From: Brevibacterium sp. XM4083
GTDB lineage: Bacteria > Actinomycetota > Actinomycetes > Actinomycetales > Brevibacteriaceae
NCBI RefSeq assembly: GCF_006489205.2
Contig: NZ_VFYR02000003.1
Span: 179,462 to 243,461, forward strand
DNA length: 64,000 nt
Direction of reading: 5' to 3'
A program made the translations under genes and the position numbers. Shown piece by piece: positions 56,994 through 64,000 of this stretch. A model generated the notes under the pieces. The model was not told the origin of the DNA. It made no database searches and saw nothing but the letters and a program-made list of their open reading frames with translations. Within the stretch, counting starts at the first letter, position 1. Each line of letters starts with the position of its first letter.

Positions 56994-57953
56994 TCACTTC
57001 CCGGACACCTCGGCGTTGCAGATCGCGTCGACGCGGCTCCGCAGTGCGCGCAGTTCGGCGATGAGCTCACCGGGGGCGATGACTCGGCAGGGAGCGGGGA
57101 TGCGCGCGGTCACCGCGGCCGCCCACCGCAGGTCGGTGACCCCGAACTCGATGCGCACCCCACCGGGCACCTCGGTGATCGTCGCCGCCCGGGTCGTGAA
57201 CCAGGACTCGGCCTCGCTCTTGACGGCATCGACGTCGAGGACGACCGTGTGCTCGTACGCGGCGGTGGTGACCGCGCGCCGGACGGCCGCCTCGGCGTCG
57301 GGGGCCGTGCGGGCCGGGATCGGGAACGTCGTCTCATGGACCGCGCTCATCCGGTCGAGCCGGAAGACGCGCCAGTCCTCGCGGTCGAGGTCCCAGCCGA
57401 AGAGGTACCAGTGGGCTCCGAGCACGACGAGCTGGACGGGTTCGACGGCACGCCGCTCCGCCTCGGCGTCGGTCCACGGCTTCGCATGCGCGAACGTCAC
57501 GCGGCGGCGGGAGGAGATCGCCGAGGCGATCGCCACGACCGTCTCATGATCGACGTCGGGTTCGTGGCCGGGGGCGACGGTGACCGCGGTCTCGACGGCA
57601 CGGACCGTCGCGGCCATCGTCGGCGGCAGCATCGTCGTCAGCTTCCGCCCGGCCGACTCGGCGGTCGCCGTGCTCAGCCCGGCCCCGCGCAGAAGGGCGA
57701 GCCCGATTCCGGTGGCCATCGCCTCCCCTGCCGCCAATTGCAGCGGCGGGAGCAGGGTCCGGCTGTGCGCGCGATAGCCGCCGGCGACGCCGGGGGCCGC
57801 GTCGATCCCGTACCCGAGGTCGCGCAGCGCCGTGATGTCCCGGCGCACCGTGCGTGTGGTGACGCCGAATTCGGCCGCGAGCTCGGCCGCGGTGAGACCG
57901 CGCCCCGAGCTCAGCAGGGCGAGCATCCGCAGCAGTCGGACCTCGGTTCTCAT
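56994..57953 (-). CDS. HTH-WYL regulator (YafY type)
   Basis: A 319-residue regulator: N-terminal HTH (LLRMLALLSSGRGLTAAELAAEFGVTTRTVRRDITALRDLGYG) followed by a WYL-type domain (VTFAHAKPWTDAEAERRAVEPVQLVVLGAHWYLFGWDLDREDWRVFRLDRM). ATG 57953 follows TATGAT by 6 nt (leaderless), and a perfect operator spans the -10 box and the start. It is divergent from a DinB protein, a common partner for this regulator type. Confidence 0.9.
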   Translation of the reverse strand: MRTEVRLLRMLALLSSGRGLTAAELAAEFGVTTRTVRRDITALRDLGYGIDAAPGVAGGYRAHSRTLLPPLQLAAGEAMATGIGLALLRGAGLSTATAESAGRKLTTMLPPTMAATVRAVETAVTVAPGHEPDVDHETVVAIASAISSRRRVTFAHAKPWTDAEAERRAVEPVQLVVLGAHWYLFGWDLDREDWRVFRLDRMSAVHETTFPIPARTAPDAEAAVRRAVTTAAYEHTVVLDVDAVKSEAESWFTTRAATITEVPGGVRIEFGVTDLRWAAAVTARIPAPCRVIAPGELIAELRALRSRVDAICNAEVSGK

Positions 57954-57973
57954 GCGGACATCATATGTCCGCA
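57953..57973. promoter_or_regulatory. Operator TGCGGACAT-N3-ATGTCCGCA
   Basis: Perfect 9-bp arms centred on CAT. The site contains the -10 TATGAT of the WYL gene and its first base, so self-repression by steric block is likely. It lies 62 bp before the DinB start. Confidence 0.75.
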
Positions 57974-58034
57974 AGACCGCAGACGATTGTGGTGTCCCAC
58001 CAGCACCACCCGCTCAACCGCCAAGGAGTCAGCC

Positions 58035-58640
58035 ATGCCGTTCTTCGCCCCCTCCGTCACCACCGAAGCCGATGCCCTCTTCTCGTTCCTCGAGCAGCAG
58101 TGCGGGCAGCTGCGTCTCACCGCCCTCGACCTCACCGAGGAGCAGGCGCGCAGCACACCGACGGTCAGCGCCCTGTCGATCATCGGGCTGCTCGCCCACA
58201 GCGCCCAGGTCGTCTACAGCTGGCTGCAGCAGGTCCGCCACCCGGATCTCGTCCCCACCGAGGCCGACTATGCTGCCTTCAACGCGGAGCTCGGGCTCTC
58301 CGGCTCGTTCGACGGCGGGACTCTGCCGGACCAGACGCTCACCGAGGTGCTCGCCGCCTTCGACCGCGCCGTCGCCGAGATCGCCGCCGCCCGCGCCGAC
58401 CTCGCGGACTCCGACATCGACCTTGCCACGCCGGTGACCGTGGCCAATCCGTGGATGCCGCCGGATTTCGACATGAGTCTGCGCTGGATCCTCAACCACC
58501 TGACGACGGAGATCGCCCGGCATGCCGGTCATGCCGACATCATCCGCGAATCCCTCGACGGCGCGGTCTCCTACCAGCTCAACGCCCAGGCCGAGGGCCT
58601 GCCGTGGCCGCCGGAGGGCTGGGGCGAGGACGGCAGCTGA
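58035..58640 (+). CDS. DinB superfamily protein (DUF664-like)
   Basis: A 201-residue four-helix protein: FFAPSVTTEADALFSFLEQQCGQLRLTALDLTEEQARSTPTVSALSIIGLLAHSAQVVYSWLQQV, with metal-type His in LLAHSAQ and the TEIARHAGHADIIRESLDG segment that gives the other two histidines. Bacterial relatives are thiol-dependent (mycothiol or bacillithiol) transferases or hydrolases. AAGGAG precedes ATG 58035. The divergent WYL protein is the likely regulator. Confidence 0.9.
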   Translation: MPFFAPSVTTEADALFSFLEQQCGQLRLTALDLTEEQARSTPTVSALSIIGLLAHSAQVVYSWLQQVRHPDLVPTEADYAAFNAELGLSGSFDGGTLPDQTLTEVLAAFDRAVAEIAAARADLADSDIDLATPVTVANPWMPPDFDMSLRWILNHLTTEIARHAGHADIIRESLDGAVSYQLNAQAEGLPWPPEGWGEDGS

Positions 58641-58660
58641 GAACTGCCCGGCGATGCCTG

Positions 58661-58749
58661 AGCCCCGACGCACATCGGCACCCGCGCCCCGCCGACTCGC
58701 TGTGCAGGACGAGTCGGACGGGTTCAGGGTGCCGATGCGGATCGGGGCT
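58661..58749. terminator. Complex inverted repeat between dinB-like gene and aceB
   Basis: Outer pairs AGCCCCGA/TCGGGGCT (58661-58668, 58742-58749) and CATCGGCACCC/GGGTGCCGATG (58673-58683, 58727-58737), inner CCGACTCG/CGAGTCGG (58692-58699, 58710-58717). Sited between convergent gene ends. Confidence 0.7.
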
Positions 58750-58812
58750 GAGCTGTTCAGTTGTGCTGCGCCGGTTGAGCTGCGTCGTGCCGGTTGAGCT
58801 GCGCCGTCGTGC

Positions 58813-60417
58813 TCAGGCGGCGTGGACGGCGCCCTTGGCCACCCGGTCGACGAGGTGCTCGGTGTAGGCCGGGACCGTGAGGTACTCGGGGAACTCGTCA
58901 GTCAGGGCACTGGCACGGAAGATCTCGACCGCCTCGGCGAGGTGGTCAGCGGGCTGCTGCTCGAGGACGGCGAGCTCCTCACCGAGGTAGCGCTCGACGA
59001 GCTCACGGGTCACCTGCTGACCGTTGTCGAGGGTCACCTCGTGGTGGATCCACTGCCAGATCTGCGAACGGGAGATCTCCGCGGTCGAGACGTCCTCGAG
59101 GAGGTTCTCGAGCGCGACGTTGCCGTTGCCGCCGAGCCACTCGTTGAGGTAGCCGATGGCGACGCGGATGTTGACCCGCACCCCCTCCTCGGTGACGATC
59201 GGCTCGAGACCGGTGATGTCGAGGAGGTGCTCGGCGCACGCGCGGACGTCGGGTCGCAGGTTGTCCAGCTGGTGCGGACGCTCACCGAGGGCGGCATCGT
59301 AGACGGCGAGCGCGGCGGGCACGAGACCCGGATCGGCCACCCATGTGCCGTCGAATCCCTGCCAGGCCTCCCGGGCCTTGTCCTCGCGCATCCGCGCGAA
59401 CTCGGAGGCGACGAAGGCCTCGTCCGGGTGGTCGGTCATGAGGTTGCTCATCGTGCCGATCGCGTGGGCTCCGCGGCGGTGGCACGTCCACACGAGGCGA
59501 TCGGTGAACGCCTTCATCAGCGGCAGCGCGTTCGTCAGGCGCTCACGGTCGGGGAGGACGAACTCCGGGGAGTGGCGGAGGTTCTTGACGACGGAGAAGA
59601 GGTAGTCCCAGCCGGCGGCCTGGAGGCCGGCGCAGTGGTCGCGCAGCTCCCAGAGGATCTCCTCCATGTGGAACGCGGCGTCGATCGTCTCGATGTGGAC
59701 GGTCGCGCGGATCGTGCCCTGGTCGATGCCGAGCGCGTCCTGGGCGAAGACGAAGATCTGGTTCCACAGGCGGGCCTCGAGCGAGGACTCGAGCTTCGGC
59801 AGGTTGAAGTACGGTCCCGATCCGGAGTCGATGAGCTGCTTCGCGTTGTGGAAGAAGTAGAGGCCGAAGTCGACGAGCGCCCCGATCGCCGGCGACTGCT
59901 CGCCGTTCTCAGCGGTGACGATGAGGTGCTTCTCCGGCAGGTGCCAGCCGCGGGGGCGCATGCCGATCGTCGGCTGGTTGCGGTTGCTCACCCCGGGCAG
60001 TCGGTCACGGATCGCGAGGTGGAGGGCGCGCTGGCCGCCGATCATGTTCGCCCACGTCGGGGACGTCGAGTCCTCGAAGTCCGCGAGCCACACCTTGGCC
60101 TGGGAGTTGAGCGCTGCGACGACCTCGGGTTCGGTGACCGGGCCGACGAGTTCGACGCGACGGTCCTCGAGTCCCGGGGCGCTCGTCGACCCGGCGACCT
60201 GCCAGGTGCGGTCGGCGCGGACGGCTGCGTAGTCCGGGGTGAACCGGGGCAGCGTGCCGTCGTTCATCACGGCGGCGCGGTTGTCGCGCTTGGCGAGCAG
60301 AGCGCCGAGGCGGTCACCGAACTTCTCGTGCAGGTCGGCGACGAAGTCGAGGGCGTCTGCGGTGAGGATGGTGTCGAAACCGGAGTCGAGAGGGGCGTTG
60401 ATCGTGATGCGTGACAT
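58813..60417 (-). CDS. aceB: Malate synthase A
   Basis: A 534-residue enzyme of the malate synthase A type: VWLADFEDSTSPTWANMIGGQRAL, RGWHLPEKHLIV, VHIETIDAAFHMEEILWELRDH and the C-terminal GGNGNVALENLLEDVSTAEISRSQIWQWIHH. It condenses glyoxylate with acetyl-CoA to malate. GAGGAG precedes ATG 60417. It follows aceA in the same direction; a hairpin at 60500-60548 stands between them. Confidence 0.95.
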   Translation of the reverse strand: MSRITINAPLDSGFDTILTADALDFVADLHEKFGDRLGALLAKRDNRAAVMNDGTLPRFTPDYAAVRADRTWQVAGSTSAPGLEDRRVELVGPVTEPEVVAALNSQAKVWLADFEDSTSPTWANMIGGQRALHLAIRDRLPGVSNRNQPTIGMRPRGWHLPEKHLIVTAENGEQSPAIGALVDFGLYFFHNAKQLIDSGSGPYFNLPKLESSLEARLWNQIFVFAQDALGIDQGTIRATVHIETIDAAFHMEEILWELRDHCAGLQAAGWDYLFSVVKNLRHSPEFVLPDRERLTNALPLMKAFTDRLVWTCHRRGAHAIGTMSNLMTDHPDEAFVASEFARMREDKAREAWQGFDGTWVADPGLVPAALAVYDAALGERPHQLDNLRPDVRACAEHLLDITGLEPIVTEEGVRVNIRVAIGYLNEWLGGNGNVALENLLEDVSTAEISRSQIWQWIHHEVTLDNGQQVTRELVERYLGEELAVLEQQPADHLAEAVEIFRASALTDEFPEYLTVPAYTEHLVDRVAKGAVHAA

Positions 60418-60499
60418 GGGACTTCTCCTCACTCGTCGTGAGTGCTGTGCGGGCCTGATGAGATGGTCATGGTGCGGGGCTGGGGAAGAGGGAGGTGCC

Positions 60500-60548
60500 G
60501 GCGCGGATCGGCGGTGCAAACCCCGTGAAAACACCGTCGATCCGCGCC
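60500..60548. terminator. Hairpin between aceA and aceB
   Basis: Arms of 17 nt (60500-60516 and 60532-60548; GGCGCGGATC... ) pair with one mismatch around CAAACCCCGTGAAAA. On the minus strand it lies just after aceA and may set a lower level of aceB or end the aceA message. Confidence 0.65.
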
Positions 60549-60569
60549 GAGTCTGTGGGCCGGATCGGC

Positions 60570-61853
60570 TCAGTGGAACTGAGCCTCTTCGGTCGACCCG
60601 GACAGGGCCAGCGTCGAGCCCTCCGGGTTGACGGCGGTCGAGACGAGGTCGAAGTAGCCGGTGCCGACCTCGCGCTGGTGCTTGGTGGCGGTGTAGCCGC
60701 GGTCCTCGGCGGCGAACTCGCGCTCCTGCAGCTCGACGTAGGCCTTCATCTGCTCACGGGCGTAGCCGTGGGCGAGGTCGAACATCGAGTAGTTGAGGGC
60801 GTGGAAGCCGGCGAGGGTGATGAACTGGAACTTGTAGCCCATTGCGCCGAGTTCGCGCTGGAACTTCGCGATCGTGTCGTCGTCGAGGTGCTTCTTCCAG
60901 TTGAACGACGGCGAGCAGTTGTACGCGAGCATCTGGTCCGGGTGCTCGGCATGGATCGCCTCGGCGAACTGCTTCGCGATCTCGAGATCCGGCAGGGACG
61001 TCTCCATCCACAGCAGATCCGAGTACGGAGCGTAGGCGTTGCCGCGGGCGATGCAGGCCTCGAGGCCGTTGCGGACCTTGTAGTAGCCCTCCGCGGTGCG
61101 CTCCCCGGTGAGGAAGGGCTTGTCGCGCTCGTCGACATCGGTGGTGATCAGGGTCGCGGCGTCGGCGTCGGTGCGGGCGATGATGACCGAGGGGACGTTC
61201 TCGACGTCGGCGGCCAGGCGGGCCGACTGGAGGGTGCGGATGTGCTGCGAGGTCGGGATGAGGACCTTGCCGCCGAGGTGGCCGCACTTCTTCTCGCTCG
61301 CGAGCTGATCCTCCCAGTGGACACCGGCCGCACCCGCGTTGATCATGCCCTTCATCAGCTCGAAGGCGTTGAGCGGGCCGCCGAAGCCGGCCTCGGCGTC
61401 GGCGACGATCGGGACCATCCAGTCCTCGACGGTCTGCACGCCCTCGGCATGCTCGATCTGGTCGGCGCGCATCAGGGCGTTGTTGATGCGGCGGACGACT
61501 GCGGGCACCGAGTTCGCCGGGTAGATCGACTGGTCCGGGTAGGTGTGGCCGGAGAGGTTCGCGTCGGCGGCGACCTGCCAGCCGGAGAGGTAGATGGCCT
61601 TGAGCCCGGCCTTGACCTGCTGGACGGCCTGGTTGCCGGTGAGCGCGCCGAGGGCGTTGACGAAGTCGAGGTCATGGAGTTCCTCCCAGAGCTTCTCGGC
61701 TCCGCGACGAGCCAGCGTGTGCTCCTCGATGACGGATCCGCGCAGCTTGACGACATCCTCGGGCGAGTACTCGCGGGCGACTCCCTGCCAGCGGGGGTTG
61801 GTCGCCCAGTCGCGGCGGATCGCTTCGATGTCGTGCAGTTCGTTGGCGCTCAT
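60570..61853 (-). CDS. aceA: Isocitrate lyase
   Basis: A 427-residue enzyme: [43 protein letters not shown], the active-site loop [17 protein letters not shown] with its catalytic cysteine, and [16 protein letters not shown]. It splits isocitrate to glyoxylate and succinate, opening the glyoxylate shunt. AGGAG precedes ATG 61853. Its upstream region has a RamB-like site, and the RamB homologue is divergent. Confidence 0.97.
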   Translation of the reverse strand: MSANELHDIEAIRRDWATNPRWQGVAREYSPEDVVKLRGSVIEEHTLARRGAEKLWEELHDLDFVNALGALTGNQAVQQVKAGLKAIYLSGWQVAADANLSGHTYPDQSIYPANSVPAVVRRINNALMRADQIEHAEGVQTVEDWMVPIVADAEAGFGGPLNAFELMKGMINAGAAGVHWEDQLASEKKCGHLGGKVLIPTSQHIRTLQSARLAADVENVPSVIIARTDADAATLITTDVDERDKPFLTGERTAEGYYKVRNGLEACIARGNAYAPYSDLLWMETSLPDLEIAKQFAEAIHAEHPDQMLAYNCSPSFNWKKHLDDDTIAKFQRELGAMGYKFQFITLAGFHALNYSMFDLAHGYAREQMKAYVELQEREFAAEDRGYTATKHQREVGTGYFDLVSTAVNPEGSTLALSGSTEEAQFH

Positions 61854-61929
61854 TGTTCTCACTCCTGGTTGCTTGCCGAGGTGGTTCGTGTCATCCATCT
61901 TGGTGGGGCCGCAAGGGGTGCGACAGAGG

Positions 61930-61989
61930 AAAGTGGCAAGAATATTCCGCGCTTTTCCCATTGGTGAAAATTCCCGGTTCTGTCATACT
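61930..61989. promoter_or_regulatory. aceA/ramB control region: RamB-like box and ramB promoter
   Basis: AAAGTGGCAA (61930-61939) resembles the RamB box of corynebacteria (AAAGTTTGCAA). For ramB, -35 TTGGTG (61961-61966) and -10 CATACT (61984-61989) are 17 bp apart. An A/T patch (AAGAATATTCC) lies between. Confidence 0.5.
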
Positions 61990-62036
61990 GGTCACACTCG
62001 CGCACCACCCGCCGATTCGACGCCTCGGAGGCCGTT

Positions 62037-63488
62037 GTGACAAGCACACAGACGCAGGGAACCGATCTCGACCAGCCCGTCGACAGCCTCAGCATCGGCA
62101 GAAGAATCCGATTTTTTCGCAAACAGGCGGGGATGACGCTGAGCGAGCTCGGGGAGAAGGTGGGGCGTGCGGCCTCGCAGATCTCGACGATCGAGAACGG
62201 CAAGCGAGAAACTTCTGTCACGCTCCTCGCCGCGATCGCCGCGGCGCTCGGCACCGAGGTCGCCGAACTCATCGACCCCACTCCCGTCGACGGTCGGCAG
62301 GCCCTCGAGCTCGAGGCCGAACGCAATCAGGCCTCGCCGATGTACTCCTCGCTCGGTCTGCCGCAGGTGCGCATCAAGTCGCTGCCGCAGGATGCGCTCG
62401 AGGCGATCGTCGGACTCCAGCGGCAGCTCGCCGAGGTGCTCACCCGCAGAGCGGCGACCCCGGAGGAGGCCCGGCGGGCCAACCGGGAGCTGCGGGAGAT
62501 GATGCGCGAGAAGAACAACTACTTCGCCGATCTCGAGAAGCAGGCCGCCGAGCTGCTCAGTCTCGCCGGATACGAATCGGGGACGGTGTCGCAGCGGGAG
62601 ACGGCGACGATCGCCGAGAAGCTCGGCTTCAGCCTCCACTACGTCTCGGACCTGCCGAGTTCGACCCGGTCGATCTCCGACACGGCCAACCGCCGCATCT
62701 ATCTGCCCAACGCCGATGCCGCGTTCGATCCGCGCACGCACCTGCTCACGAGCCTCGCCCCGCATGTGCTCGGCCATGATTCGCCGAAGGACTTCCATGA
62801 GTTCCTCCAGCAGCGCGTCGAGGCGAACTACCTCGCCGCGGCGGTGCTGCTGCCGGAGAGTGCAGCCGTGCCCGTGCTCACCGAGGCCAAGCGCAAGCGG
62901 CAGCTGTCCGTCGAATACCTCCGCGACATGTTCGGCGTCGGCTACGAGACCGCGGCGCACCGGTTCACGAACCTCGCGACCGAGCACCTCGACCTGCCCG
63001 TCCACTTCATGAAGGTCCACACCTCGGGGACGATCCACAAGGCGTACTCGAACGACGGGCTGCCGTTCCCGACCGATCCGCTCGGGGCGATCGAAGGGCA
63101 GTTCGCGTGCAAGCGCTTCACCTCGCGCACGGTGTTCCGCGTCGCCGACCGCTTCAGCCCGTACTACCAGTACACCGACACCCCGCAGGGCTCGTTCTGG
63201 TGCACCGCGCGGGTGCTGCCCGGCGGTGACTTCGCGATCAGCGTCGGCGTCCCCTTCGCCCACGTCAAGTGGTTCGAGGGCCGGGAGTCGCCGATCCGCT
63301 CGCAGTCACGCTGCCCGGACCCCTCATGCTGCCGGACGGCCCCGGACGACCTCGCCGCGAAGTGGGAGGACAACTCGCTGCCGTCGGCGAAGATGCACGC
63401 CTCGCTGCTCGCCGCCGTCCCGCCCGGCGCGGTCCCCGGCGTCGACGACACCGAGGTCTTCGAGTTCCTCGAACGCCACTCGGGCTGA
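62037..63488 (+). CDS. ramB: RamB-type regulator of acetate metabolism (XRE + IrrE/DUF2083)
   Basis: A 483-residue protein: XRE HTH near residues 20-75 (IGRRIRFFRKQAGMTLSELGEKVGRAASQISTIENGKRETS), an IrrE-like middle (RRIYLPNADAAFDPRTHLLTSLAPHVLGHDSP) in which the usual HExxH is not kept, and a DUF2083-like end with QGSFWCTARVLPGGDFAISVGVPFAHVKWFEGRE and the cysteines of CPDPSCC. RamB represses isocitrate lyase and malate synthase on glucose in relatives. GGAGG lies 5 nt before GTG 62037. Confidence 0.92.
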   Translation: MTSTQTQGTDLDQPVDSLSIGRRIRFFRKQAGMTLSELGEKVGRAASQISTIENGKRETSVTLLAAIAAALGTEVAELIDPTPVDGRQALELEAERNQASPMYSSLGLPQVRIKSLPQDALEAIVGLQRQLAEVLTRRAATPEEARRANRELREMMREKNNYFADLEKQAAELLSLAGYESGTVSQRETATIAEKLGFSLHYVSDLPSSTRSISDTANRRIYLPNADAAFDPRTHLLTSLAPHVLGHDSPKDFHEFLQQRVEANYLAAAVLLPESAAVPVLTEAKRKRQLSVEYLRDMFGVGYETAAHRFTNLATEHLDLPVHFMKVHTSGTIHKAYSNDGLPFPTDPLGAIEGQFACKRFTSRTVFRVADRFSPYYQYTDTPQGSFWCTARVLPGGDFAISVGVPFAHVKWFEGRESPIRSQSRCPDPSCCRTAPDDLAAKWEDNSLPSAKMHASLLAAVPPGAVPGVDDTEVFEFLERHSG

Positions 63489-63530
63489 GCCACTCAGCGC
63501 CCGGCAGTGGCCTGCGCGCGCTCTGCGAGA
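63486..63530. repeat. Duplicate of the 3' end of the window-end gene
   Basis: CTCAGCGCCCGGC...GGCCTGCGC..GCTC appears here and at 63859-63890. Read on the minus strand it encodes AERAQATAGR-stop, against VERAQAAGR-stop in the gene at 63860. It looks like a leftover gene end after rearrangement. Confidence 0.5.
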
Positions 63531-63592
63531 TCCTTGATCAGCCTCTGACCTGCAACTACACTGGTTGGCCCGAGCATTGAGGAGGTTGAGCG

Positions 63593-63853
63593 GTGTCCTC
63601 GCCCGAGAAAGGCGCGCTGCGCCGGTTCTTCACCGCACGGCCCGAACGCCCCATCGACTTCGTCCTCACCTGGATCGGGATCTGCCTGGTCCCCGTCGTG
63701 GCGTGGCCGATCATCGGCATGCTGACGGGCAGCATGAGCGAAGGCTTTCAGCGGGTTCTTCCCACGCTGATCGGCGCGCCGATCGGTTCCGGGATCGCCC
63801 TCGCCGGAATCTGGGCCCTGCGGTCGGCGAAGAAGCGCGATTCCGAGGGCTGA
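63593..63853 (+). CDS. Small two-helix membrane protein of unknown function (86 aa)
   Basis: An 86-residue protein with two hydrophobic segments (FVLTWIGICLVPVVAWPIIGML and IGAPIGSGIALAGIWAL) and charged ends (ALRRFFTARPERP, RSAKKRDSEG). AGGAGG lies 7 nt before GTG 63593. TACACT near 63557 could be its -10 box. I recognise no family. Confidence 0.7.
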   Translation: MSSPEKGALRRFFTARPERPIDFVLTWIGICLVPVVAWPIIGMLTGSMSEGFQRVLPTLIGAPIGSGIALAGIWALRSAKKRDSEG

Positions 63854-63859
63854 GCCCCC

Positions 63860-64000
63860 TCAGCGCCCGGCGGCCTGCGCCCGCTCGACGATGTGCTCGG
63901 CGATCGCGAGCGCCATCGTCGCTCCCGATGCGGGAACGCTGCGGACCTGGGTGAGTCGGCCGCGGGTGGTCACGGTCAGCCCGGTGACGAGGTCGCCCTT
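63860..64000 (-). CDS. C-terminal end of an unidentified protein (continues beyond the window)
   Basis: 47 codons on the minus strand end at 63860 and encode a segment beginning KGDLVTGLTVTTRGRLTQV and ending EHIVERAQAAGR. The frame is open to the window edge. There is too little to assign a family. Confidence 0.55.
   Translation of the reverse strand, partial: KGDLVTGLTVTTRGRLTQVRSVPASGATMALAIAEHIVERAQAAGR

Overview
This 64 kb window has very high GC and a strong G/C bias at third codon positions. Its gene content points to a soil or skin actinobacterium of the Micrococcales, most likely Brevibacterium or a close relative. The main clues are ectABC, a RamB-type regulator beside the glyoxylate shunt, a DtxR-like iron box, a TAXI-type TRAP transporter, an SrmL-type PheS-like ligase, and many genes whose start codon lies 6-7 nt after a TANNNT box, i.e. 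leaderless transcripts. The genus is an inference. No rRNA, tRNA, CRISPR array, insertion sequence or prophage was recognised.

Layout. 0-6 kb: 3' end of thiC, a small leaderless membrane gene, a TAXI/TRAP uptake pair on the minus strand, a repeat-rich divergent spacer and an amidohydrolase. 6-11 kb: a minus-strand operon of a ribbon-helix-helix regulator, a DUF4097 protein and a DrrAB-type ABC exporter, divergent from a PF09818 ABC-class ATPase that seems to lack an internal segment. 11-22 kb: epoxide-hydrolase-like enzyme with divergent WYL regulator, srmL behind a candidate leader peptide, a YyaL-type thioredoxin-fold protein, a PNPOx-family protein, an AraC/DUF2000 pair, then a toxin-antitoxin remnant apparently split by two plus-strand genes. 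22-28 kb: GDPD, an orphan small protein, an AGCS symporter and ectABC. 28-35 kb: gcvP-gcvT-gcvH-sdaA behind a glycine riboswitch, a route from glycine through serine to pyruvate. 35-43 kb: an MFS carrier and a TetR-controlled operon of acyl-CoA ligase, SDR, ACAD11-type dehydrogenase and APH-type kinase, reminiscent of 4-hydroxyacid (levulinate-type) catabolism. 44-53 kb: YtcJ-like amidohydrolase and CPBP protease fired from overlapping divergent promoters, a membrane protein, an iron-siderophore ABC system and an inositol-phosphatase-like enzyme. 53-64 kb: a small HTH protein in an AT-rich pocket, a fused FAD/Fe-S D-2-hydroxyacid dehydrogenase, a universal stress protein, a WYL regulator/DinB pair, aceB, aceA, ramB, and the end of an unidentified gene.

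Three cross-window patterns stand out. First, the 10-mer GCCGAGGCGG and close variants recur dozens of times, in spacers, protein tails and low-complexity loops, and the intergenic copies I found all point the same way. Second, long perfect or near-perfect inverted repeats sit between convergent genes. Third, many enzymes carry low-complexity insertions in otherwise conserved folds. Shared operators were also found: TTCTAC-N5-GTAGAA at two unlinked genes, and a cluster of TGACACCA octamers around the RHH operon.
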